This document shows, piece after piece, positions 1 through 8,098 of a DNA stretch of 14,197 nucleotides (position 1 is its first letter; every line of letters begins with the position of its first letter). Below the pieces are notes generated by a model. The model ran no database searches. It was not told the origin of the DNA and saw only the letters and a program-made list of their open reading frames with translations. The stretch comes from Podila epigama (taxonomy: Eukaryota; Mortierellomycota; Mortierellomycetes; Mortierellales; Mortierellaceae). The stretch is from the NCBI GenBank assembly GCA_015679605.1, contig JAAAVE010000188.1:1-14197 (forward strand), in the 5' to 3' direction. The translations under genes and the position numbers were made by a program.

Positions 1-585
1 TCGCCCACACCTTCTTTTTCTTTTCGTAGATAGCAATCCATTTTAGCCGCAAACAAGGTTATGTTTAGTTACTTTTGGTTACTTTTGTCACTTTTTTGTG
101 CAACGGTTGAGTGTTGTATTTGGGCGTACAGCGGTGCTCATTTCGAGTCACTGTGTATTTTTTTTTTTTTTTTTGGTCAATCATCCATGTGGCCCTTTAC
201 TTCGGAGAGTTTTTTCTTCTTCTTGTTGTTGTTGTGGTTATTGTTGTTGCCCGCTGTTGTTGCTGTTGTTCAGTGTATGTTATTACCTGTCATTATTTTC
301 CGCTGTTGGGCACAATAGCACAATAGCTGCTGGGTAGCTGTCGAAAGATATTGTCACATCCATTGGTCCCCCCAAATTCGAAATAGGAGCTGAATGAAAA
401 TGTCGACCATTTCTTCTTTCTTTTTTTTTTTTTATCTTCTTTTTTTCTCAATCCTCATCCAAACATTCTCGTAAAAAAGTGGCTGCATCATTTAATATCT
501 CCTCTCTCTACCGCCAACACTTACTTACTTACTTACTTACACACGCCTTTAAAAAGACTGCACCAACACCCGATATTCGCAGCAA
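1..585 (+). promoter_or_regulatory. 5' flank and probable promoter of the MCT-like permease gene
   Basis: No convincing gene is seen here; the short open frames are made of homopolymers and TTG-type repeats. Visible elements are a T run near 159-174, a TTG/TGT-rich stretch at about 220-270, a direct repeat of cacaatag near 311-327, a long pyrimidine tract at about 410-450, five copies of CTTA at 520-539, and AT-rich TTTAATAT (about 491) and TTTAAAAA (about 548) boxes. Pyrimidine tracts just upstream of the start are common in fungal promoters. The upstream part could hold the end of another transcript, but nothing shows it. Confidence 0.45.
520..539. repeat. CTTA tetranucleotide microsatellite (5 copies)
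   Basis: Five perfect CTTA units lie about 50 bases upstream of the permease start codon, probably within its promoter or 5' UTR. Seen directly in the sequence. Confidence 0.9.
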
Positions 586-2851
586 ATGTCTTCAGATACC
601 ATAATCGCAGTTGCACCCCCAGACCTCAATCCATCTTCGACCTCTACCTCCTCTTCAACTTCGCCATCATCTTTTGTCCCTCCTGCCCCTTCCAGCTCAA
701 ACATCACCACCCAACAAAAAGTAGACAATAGGCCACGGATCGATGGCGGAATCCACGCCTGGCTAGTGGTCCTGGGATCTTTTCTCATCCATTGCTTTGC
801 CTTTGCGCCTACAGAATATATCTTTGGTATCTTTGAGTTGCACTACCACGACCTATTCCCACGTGCCACAGCATCCTCCATTGCGTTCGTAGGAACAACC
901 GGCTCTGCTGTGACCTACATCGCTGGGTTCCTTGCTGGCATCGTCGCTGACCGATTTGGGTTCCGAATCACTGCACTCTTTGGCGCATTGTTGATGGCGT
1001 CGTCATTGATCCTAGCCTCATTCGCAACGCAGGTATACATACACACAGATACACACTCTCACACACGCAAAGAGAAAAAGTCCTCTGTAACCATTGTCAC
1101 TATATACCTTTTGACTAATATTTTACTCTTTGACACAATTCATTTGTTAGCTCTGGCATCTGTTCCTGACGCAGGGAATCGTATGTTGAACAATTTGCAG
1201 TCATCAAGCACAAAACGGTCTAAGCATCAAGTAACATTGCTCACATCGATATCCAAATTCATTATCCCCTTTCCATCCAATAGATGTTTGGTATCGGAGC
1301 CAGTCTTGCATACTACCCAGCGGTGGCCGCGCCTAGTCACTGGTTTGTCACTAGGCGTGGACTGGCAACTGGTCTGGCAGTGTCAGGGGTTGGTGCCGGA
1401 GGGAGCGTGCTAGCCCCCCTGACCCACTGGCTGATTGATAGAGTCGACATTGCTTGGACACTGCGCGTGCTTGGACTGATGTGCCTTGTTGTCTGGTAAA
1501 AATGCTATTCTAGTATTCTAGCGTCTTTGTTGTATTCATGAGCATTGTTGGTTGGATGACAAGCTTCACAAAACGTCCTCACTCCGTCTTCCTCTGTACA
1601 TATCTCTATCCCCATGTTAGTGCTGGTGCGAGCTGCTTGATTGCCGAGCGCAAGGACCTGCCCGTTTATGAACACATCTCCTCAGAAAATGAGAATGACC
1701 AAGCAATGGAAATGTACGCGACCGATGCAGACAGCAAGTCAGACAAGGATAGCAAGCTATCCACCACGAACAGACCTACGCGACGCGTGGTGCAGGCACA
1801 GACAAAGCCAGGCTTTTTTGAGTCTCTCAAAATATTCAAGGACCCTCGCTTCCTATCCTTGGCCTTGGCCGAGGTCTCTGCTGCCGTCGGTTATCTGATC
1901 CCACTGTACTATATGCAGAGTAAGTTGTCAAAAATCAGGACGATGACTATTAGTTTGATGGAACTGTTATAATGATTTACTTATCCATTTCCTTTTCTTT
2001 TTAATTTATTTGTTTATTTTTTTCTTCACCCACTACTCTTGTTGCACTCAACACCTATTACAGCCTACGCTGTGTTTATCGGACTCACACCTCAGAAGGG
2101 TGCTATGATCCTCGGACTCTCCAATGGCGCCTCTTTTGCTGGGCGCATCGTGCTGGGTCTAATCTCGGATTATGTCTCCAACTCGATCATGCTCATGTTC
2201 TGTTCCTGGTCCACGGCTTTTGCAGTCATGGTTCTTTGGACCTTTTCTACAACCTTTGCCACGTTCTTGTCTATGGCTCTTATCTTTGGATTCTTTGCTG
2301 GTAGATTACACCGTGATTGTTTTTGCTCCAAAAAAAAAAAATGTGTATTTTATGTCATTGGAAACATGTCCCTCCTCCTAACACTCATCTCCTTAAATCC
2401 AAAACACCAAAGGCGGCTACGTCTCCTTGGTTCCCGTAGCTGCTGCAGAATCATTCGGTAATGTTCACTCTATGCTCTTCACGCCAACCCCATGCAAATC
2501 CCACACCAATCGACTTTTTTTTTCATACAGTCCGTCGCGTTATACTAAATACCTTTGTCACATCGTGTTTTCTTCTTCTCTTGCCTTTTACGTCTCATAC
2601 ATCTAGGTACGGAACAGATCGCTTCTACCATTGGACTTATGTATGCTGGTAGTGGCATAGGAATGCTGTGCGGATCGCCTCTGGCAGGATACCTCCTCGA
2701 TAGCACGCTGCATCTCTCTTATCTCCCTGTGACGATGACTGCTGGTGCAACCATGACCATTGGTGCAATGGGCATCTCTTCGTGGGCATACTTCAACTGG
2801 CGATACAAGAAGGCGGCCAGAGCCCTGGCTGCTGCTTCTATTGAACATTAA
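586..2851 (+). CDS. MCT-like major facilitator superfamily permease, 7 exons, 504 residues
   Basis: Probable proton-coupled carrier of monocarboxylates or related small organic acids in the plasma membrane. Exons by splice consensus and phase: 586-1032, 1151-1180, 1284-1495, 1621-1919, 2064-2300, 2413-2457, 2607-2851. They sum to 1515 bases and stay in frame to TAA. Introns are 103-149 bases, with donors such as GTATGT and GTAAGT. The protein has a Ser/Thr/Pro-rich cytosolic N-terminus (1-50), then DGGIHAW (53-59), matching the signature before helix 1 of monocarboxylate transporters. A motif-A-like GIVADRFGFR (118-127) follows helix 2-3, a hydrophilic loop spans about 238-305 between the two six-helix halves, and GLISDYVS lies near 361-368. 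About 12 membrane helices fit the family. Exon 2 is a 30-base microexon (LWHLFLTQGI), supported by in-frame joins and family similarity. The exon 4 acceptor at 1620 could instead be 1638, removing six residues. Substrate is not readable from sequence. Confidence 0.9.
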
Positions 2852-3009
2852 GATTGATACGTATTTTCTTTATTTTTTTATTTTATTTTTTTAATTTTTT
2901 ATTTGGAAGGTCTAATAAATGACCAAGTACTGAAATTATTTGGAAGGCAGCGTTCAGATGCTATTATAAGGGCAGAGAAGAAGAAGCAGCAGAAAACACT
3001 CCGAGGTTC
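2852..3009. terminator. Shared convergent 3' region of permease and dehydrogenase genes, with poly-A signals on both strands
   Basis: The stop codons of the two converging genes are 158 bases apart. On the plus strand AATAAA lies at 2914-2919, about 63 bases after the permease stop. On the minus strand AATAAA motifs (TTTATT on the plus strand) lie at 2869-2874, 2877-2882 and 2882-2887, about 125-140 bases past the dehydrogenase stop. The two 3' UTRs would therefore overlap if both sets are used. The assignment is inferred from motif and position. Confidence 0.6.
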
Positions 3010-4321
3010 CTATTGTTGCCTCAGATTCCTGAAAAAGAGGCGTACAGCAGAATGTGGCGAAATGGGCATCTTTCCTTTTTCAGTCGAGGCCAGCTTTGCT
3101 GCAGTTGTTGTCGGTGAGGACTGCGTTGTGTTCTTGAAGGGGTTCTTCAAAAAGCTAAAAGAACGTGTCTTCTTTACATCTTGGTCTTTACAAGCGACAG
3201 GAATAGTCTCGGGAATGTGATCGATTGTGGATTCGGAACGGTTTAATGACAGCCTTGGTTCAACGTGAACGACCTGCTCCTGTGTATCCAATGCGTTTGC
3301 CCTAGATATGATTGAGAGAGAATGTCAGTAAATAAATTTTGGGAAGGGTAGTCAAAACCAGTACCCAAGCTTATCTCCTTCTCCTTCTGGTATCTTACAT
3401 TGCCCGATAATTAGCACAAAAGGCCTGGTTGGATTTTACATAGTCAGACAATGCAGCCTCTTCGGCAGCGTTCATCTGGGGGTGGATAATCCTTTCGATG
3501 CCACGGATGCCTAGCACCGCAGGCAAGGACAGACACGCGTCATACTTTTCACTGAACACAGTCAACGGAATGACTGATCTTTTGTTGTGCGTGATGCAAT
3601 GAACAACTTCGGCCATGATGGCACCGATACCATGGGACGAACCACCCTTGCACTCGATGATACCATACACCTTGCGCGAACACTGGTGTGCAATCTGGGT
3701 CGTGTCCACGTCTTTAAACTCTGGAAAGGAGAGCAAGGGCTGGCCACCGACAGTAGCAGAAGACCAGAGTGCAACCTGTTTGTCTCCATGGTCGCCAATG
3801 ACATAGGCTTGAATGGAAGCGTCCGAGACGTCAAGGGTCTTGCGGATGGTATTACGGAGGCGAATCGTATCCAGGTAGGTACCAGAACCAAAAACTTGGT
3901 GCGGTGGGAGACCGGTGAGTTTTTGAGCCATGAAGGTCAGGATGTTGACAGGGTTGGCGACCATGATAAAGAGGGCTGAAGGTTTGATGGGCAGCATTTG
4001 AGAAAGTACATCTTTGAGGATGAGCTCGTTGCGCTGGATCAATGTGTCGCGAGACTCATTCGGACCGTTGTTGTAGCCAGCCGTCATGATGATGATGTCG
4101 GCCTGGCCACAGTCCTTGAGACTGGCATGTCTGACCTTGGCTGAGGAGAAGAATGCGGCGTCTTCGAGGTCCAAGACTTGACCAACACCAATCTTGTTGA
4201 TGTCGTTGACAAGCAGCTCAGAGACGACACCTTTGTTTAAGCAGGCAGATGCGACGGCGGATCCAACTAGTCCAGCGCCAATAATGGAAACAATAGGCGC
4301 AGATATCTGTTGGGGTGACAT
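3010..4321 (-). CDS. L-lactate/malate dehydrogenase family protein with a C-terminal extension, 2 exons, 404 residues
   Basis: NAD-dependent L-2-hydroxyacid dehydrogenase, closer to LDH than to classical MDH. Exons are 4321-3399 and 3301-3010. The intron (3398-3302) has a GTAAGA donor, a CTGAC branch-like site and a TAG acceptor; without splicing the frame stops at once with TAA. Motifs: GAGLVG 15-20 (dinucleotide fold), Asp40 after the second strand (expected for NAD), NPVN 123-126, the LDTIR pair Asp151/Arg154, catalytic His178 in GDHGD, and Arg91 of the mobile loop. The loop residue that decides substrate is Asn85 by hand alignment, where LDH has Gln and MDH has Arg; Ser228 stands where LDH usually has Thr. 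Lactate, malate or another 2-hydroxyacid is therefore undecided. The catalytic core ends near residue 308. Exon 2 adds about 96 polar, Ser/Thr/Lys-rich residues unlike the core. The start follows an A-rich leader, and the gene is tail-to-tail with the permease. Confidence 0.88.
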
Positions 4322-4555
4322 GTGTTTAAATTCGTTGTTGTTTGTTGGAAGGTGGGATAGATTGAAAAGTCAGGTTCGGTTCCTTGTACCTGAATAAAGC
4401 AAGTGTTTTAAGAAGAGAAAGGAAAAGGAGATAGAAAAAGAGAGCGTGTATGTAAGAGTGAGAGAGAGTGAGGAGTGAGGTATCATGCAAATAGATGGGG
4501 AAGGGGAAGGGAAGGTGGTTTTTATAGAGAAAATTGCGACCAAAAGGGATAATCC

Positions 4556-4577
4556 CACACACACACACACACACACA
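4556..4577. repeat. CA dinucleotide microsatellite (11 copies)
   Basis: Eleven perfect CA units in the promoter of the dehydrogenase gene, about 235 bases upstream of its start codon. Confidence 0.92.
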
Positions 4578-4674
4578 TATTGTGAGTATGGTTGGCTCTC
4601 TGGGGTTAGTCGATGGCGCAATGGTAGCACGACCTTCTGTACCTCACCAAACCCTTCACGACGACGTACCCACT

Positions 4675-4704
4675 TTTGCAACCCTTTGCAACCCTTTGTA
4701 CCCT
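4675..4704. repeat. Tandem 10-base repeat, unit tttgcaaccc, about 3 copies
   Basis: Two identical copies at 4675-4684 and 4685-4694 are followed by a variant third copy (tttgtaccct). It lies in the middle of the divergent promoter. It could be a cluster of binding sites or simple slippage; the sequence does not tell. Confidence 0.75.
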
Positions 4705-5026
4705 TTTTACGTTCTTTTTGCACAACGTAAAGTATGTTTGTAAAGTGAGGAAAGATGGCCCATGGCCATCCATTCTATTCGCCACCAAACCAAAAAAGGC
4801 AATGATCAGCGTGACTGTGAGTGAGAGGTGTGCATGGGCACCCCATTTTGGGCAGGCAAACAGTAACAAAAAAAAAGAGAAGGGAAACGAGATCAGAATT
4901 GCAATCTCTCCTTCAGGTCCATGCATACGTTTACCTTGTGAACGTCCATGTCCTTGTCTTGTCGCGTTCTTGTTTCCTCTGTTTCTCGTTCTCATTCTCA
5001 CATAACCCATAACCTAATCAAAAAGC

Positions 5027-8018
5027 ATGAGTGCAACCCAAATTGCTGGCCATGCCCGCAATAGAGATGACATGAGACGCGATGCAAAGAGTCTGTACGT
5101 GGATTTTGCTCATCAATAAGTTATTGGAGTTTTGTTCCCAGTGTGAAAAAAGAATATGTTTGTTTCCTTTGGAGTACCATGTACATACAATGTCACATAC
5201 TCCAACCCCCTTTGATTCTCACCAATGCATTATGTGTTTTTTTTTTGTTTTTCTACTCCGTTCTCCGTTCTCCGCTTTACTCTCTACTGCAGCATGAATC
5301 GACTCAAGTCTATCCAGGCAGACGCCGCTTTTGTCAATGAGATCGCTGACCTCTTTCCACAGTATCCGATCCTTGGTAAAAGAAGGAAGAAATAACGGGA
5401 CACTCGTGTGTGTGCGACAGAGTGTGTGTGTGTGTGTGAGCGCATGACAGGAGGTTTGTTTGAAGCCCCTGCACTTTTTACCTCCTTAACTTATTTTTTC
5501 AAGTGTTGACGTGCATAGCAAACGAGCGTTGTGGGACATGGTACGTCCATCCGTCAAAGGTATCTGTGCATGTCTCTATTTTTGGTTTTATTCTTTTTTA
5601 TTGGGTCTAGGCCATTTTGATGGTCATTGACTTTTTGTCAGTCAATGCTTTTTTAATGCAAAAGTCTTTCCTGGGACTTTTTGGCTGACCAGCTCTCGAG
5701 CATTAGATCCATAGACCGGGTGTTTACTTTAAATCCACCGATGGGCACACCAGCATTTGGGACTTCAATCTCCGGCGTTACAACCCTCATCTGCTCACCC
5801 TAATCATCCAGCATGGTGGGTAAGTCTCTTCATGATGTTGGGGGAAAAAAAAGAAACCCATTGTGACCCTTGTGTGAATGTACTTTCCTCTCCTTGCATG
5901 AAGTGCTTGCATACTTTGCTTAGCATACCTGTTCGTGCACCATATTTGCATGCCCTACTTGCTTGCAAACGCTACTTGCTTGAATGCCTTACTCGCATTG
6001 CATGTAAACTGTTTGTACACCTTGCCTGTGTACCTTGCCTGCATAGCTCACCTGCATACCTGGCCTGCGTGCAGCAGACACTCCGAGGAGAGGAAGGATG
6101 CATTTTTGTCCTTTTTTTGTTTTTTTTTTGGGCTGTTAGCTATTTTGTTCGTCTCTTCGCTTACCCACTTCATCCTAAACTCCCTCAGCCTAGTGAATGG
6201 GAGAGAACGGATACTACTATCATGCCTCAACTAATATTCCTCTCTTTTACACCATCTTCATCAGATGCATTATTGTCGACTCGACGAGAAAGGGCAAACG
6301 CGTCCCTGATGCACTCTCAAAGACAATACCCATTTGGTGCGCGACCATTAATAACGCAGTGCAAAAACGCGCACAACTGGACCGAGACAATCAAACGCGC
6401 GGTGGTCAAATTCATGGGCACGAGTCCCAGGCAGCATTGGTTTCAACCAGTGCAGACAAAGAAAACAAGACATATAATAATGCCGAGGACCCTACTACAG
6501 ATTCGCAATCGACACTACTGGTTCCTGCACTAGATTCCACGCGTTGGGATACGCGATATCATTCACTCCCAAGTTTGATATCCCGTTCAGAACATGCACA
6601 AATCGCAGAAAAAATTGATGGATTTGCAGAAAAGCTTTTGGTAAGGAACAACACAATGAGAAAGAAAAGAAAAGAAAAGAAGGATAGCGATTTTCATTTT
6701 ACCATGTTGCTCATGTTTACTATGACAAAAAAAAAAAAAAAAAAAGGTACAAGTTATTGACAGCGCGTATTCTCGTTCATGTCCAACGTTGTAGAGATTT
6801 ACAGATTTGACACCATTGACCACCAAGCTTGTAAAGCCAATCCGCCCCATTTGGTATACCCCTCAAAGCATTATTTTTAAAGAAGACTTGCCTGATTATA
6901 GTCAGGTAGGGTTTTCCCCCGTCATTTGTCTGAGTGCTTCCCGGGTTGTCCCAGACGGGATGGAGGAGCGGGATGGATACCTGTACGTGCAAGGATCAGG
7001 GGACGATGAGGAAATGTGGTCCAAGGGGCTTCGACCAGATTTGTTTTGGGAGAATGTGGATTGGCTGCTTGAGGATGGAATTTCTCCAGCAGAGTGTGAA
7101 GAGCGAGCCAAAATCGTTGTTCAACAGGCAAAAGCAAAGGAACTGGAACAATCTCGGCACGATCCTAATACTACCACCACGGGGCGGAATCAAAAGCGGC
7201 AAGGCGCCTCTGTAGACGGACATATCTATTTCACGCCTTCGATGGAACTCTGTTCTGAGATCAAGCCAAGTCCTATTTGGATCGGAAACAATGCCAGTGG
7301 TAAAATCCCTGATGGCTGGGAAGCAGGATTTGATATGGTCATCAACTGTGCGGCCGAGATCCAGCGAGATCCGATCTTTGAGCGAGTCAATGCAAGCGCA
7401 GGACATGTCGTTGCATTAGGTGGATCTGGACAAGGCGGCGCACAGGCGACGCTCTGCATCCTACAAAGGTATCAGTGGGACCTTGCTCAGCAAACGCCAT
7501 CGCCAGCACCTGATACTGCTAATGAAGTAGCAGCTGGGACGAATATTACCACGAGGACTGTTTTGCCACCAAATGAGGACGGAGGTCGCGAATACTATTA
7601 TGTACACTTACCGATCGCGGAGGGTAAGAAAGGTCAGCACCACCTTTTTGCCATGATCCCAATGGCTATCAAAGCCATGAACGAAATGTATGATCGTCAA
7701 GTATTACAACAGGAAAGCAGTGGGGGTCAACCTCGTCCACTCAAGATCCTGGTGCATTGCCAACAGGGTATGGATCGATCCGTTGGGATCAGTTTGGCCC
7801 TATTGGTAGCCTGTTTTGAGGAGGCTGAGGGCCGTTATGTGCCAAGGACGGGGTCGTCCCTGCACGGGATGACAGCAAGCAAGGAGATAATCCAAAGACG
7901 CCTCTTCCAAATCATGTCCCACCGCCTCGCTGCGCGTCCCTCTCGTGCGACACTCAAGATGGTCAACACTTTCTTCATGAGTCCCACTGATCCACCTCCA
8001 GCAATGTACAAGTCTTGA
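5027..8018 (+). CDS. RIT1: tRNA A64-2'-O-ribosylphosphate transferase Rit1, 6 exons, 634 residues
   Basis: Adds a 2'-O-ribosyl phosphate from PRPP to A64 of initiator tRNA-Met, which in fungi and plants keeps that tRNA out of elongation. Exons: 5027-5094, 5293-5375, 5519-5559, 5707-5819, 6265-6640, 6795-8018; total 1905 bases, in frame to TGA. N-terminal family signatures appear only after splicing: NRLKSI (25-30), ANERCGTWYVHPS (51-63, across a junction), YFKSTDGHTSIWDFNLRRYN (71-90) and the VDSTRKGKRVPDALSKT block from about 106. Next come KPIRPIW (241-247) and YVQGSGDDEE (291-300). The C-terminal half is the dual-specificity-phosphatase-like domain, with P-loop HCQQGMDRS from His548 to Ser556 (HCX5R: Cys549, Arg555). 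Yeast Rit1 is about 510 residues; extra length lies in polar inserts near 125-190 and 340-370 and between 450 and 540. The exon 6 acceptor (6794) and exon 4 acceptor (6 bases after 5700) are the less certain ones, set by phase. The gene converges on the F-box gene. Confidence 0.93.
5422..5438. repeat. GT dinucleotide microsatellite in rit1 intron 2
   Basis: About 8.5 GT units within the 143-base second intron of rit1 (5376-5518), close after the donor; a shorter GT run lies just before it at about 5406-5414. Confidence 0.88.
5895..6075 (+). repeat. Degenerate tandem repeat inside rit1 intron 4
   Basis: The fourth rit1 intron (5820-6264, 445 bases) is much longer than its neighbours. It contains about 180 bases built from loosely repeated words such as cttgcctgcata, cttgcttg and gcataccttg, with a period of roughly 12-17 bases. 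Units are clearer toward the 3' part (about 6020-6075). The pattern resembles a decayed minisatellite. A T-rich tract follows at about 6107-6130, then the acceptor catcag at 6264. Confidence 0.6.
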
Positions 8019-8098
8019 AAGATGAGAAAAGAAAAAAAAGGGCGTTTCAGGGCATCTCTATATTACTTTATTATAATAATAAATTAAGGAGAGATGGG
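8019..8098. terminator. Compact bidirectional 3' end between rit1 and the F-box gene
   Basis: Only 80 bases separate the two converging stop codons. AATAAA for rit1 lies at 8078-8083, 60 bases past its stop. The minus-strand AATAAA (TTTATT on the plus strand) lies at 8067-8072, about 27 bases past the F-box stop. The two signals sit at either end of a 17-base near-palindrome, TTTATTATAATAATAAA, at 8067-8083. If both are used, each transcript must run into the coding end of the other gene or be cleaved very close to its signal. Confidence 0.65.

Larger units (their letters stand above)
4322..5026. promoter_or_regulatory. Divergent promoter region between the dehydrogenase gene and rit1
   Basis: This 705-base region has no convincing gene. 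On the dehydrogenase (minus) side there is a long CT-rich tract (GA-rich on the plus strand, about 4400-4475) and a TATAAAAA box at 4519-4526, roughly 200 bases before the ATG, a plausible core promoter. A (CA)11 repeat lies just beyond, at 4556-4577. Next are a tRNA-like scrap near 4613-4631, a tandem 10-base repeat at 4675-4704, and an AT-rich leader before the rit1 ATG at 5027. The TATA assignment is inferred from sequence only. Confidence 0.55.

Noticed and set aside
61-337. Overlapping open frames at the left end
   Set aside because: Made of T runs and TTG repeats giving Phe, Leu and Val runs in all frames; no conserved motif, start context or splice pattern.
4613-4690. Possible tRNA gene on the plus strand
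   Set aside because: Only an A-box-like piece is present. There is no GGTTCGA-type B box downstream, the D-stem has a mismatch, and no 3' acceptor strand pairs with the 5' side.
5757-6533. Open frame of 258 residues spanning rit1 exon 4, intron 4 and exon 5
   Set aside because: It reads exons 4 and 5 out of their coding frame and runs through the intron. The conserved Rit1 residues appear only in the spliced frame.
6745-6794. Alternative acceptor for rit1 exon 6 at 6746, just after the A run
   Set aside because: It gives a phase-0 exon that reaches a TAG stop within 16 codons and lacks a pyrimidine tract. The acceptor at 6794 keeps the frame into KPIRPIW.
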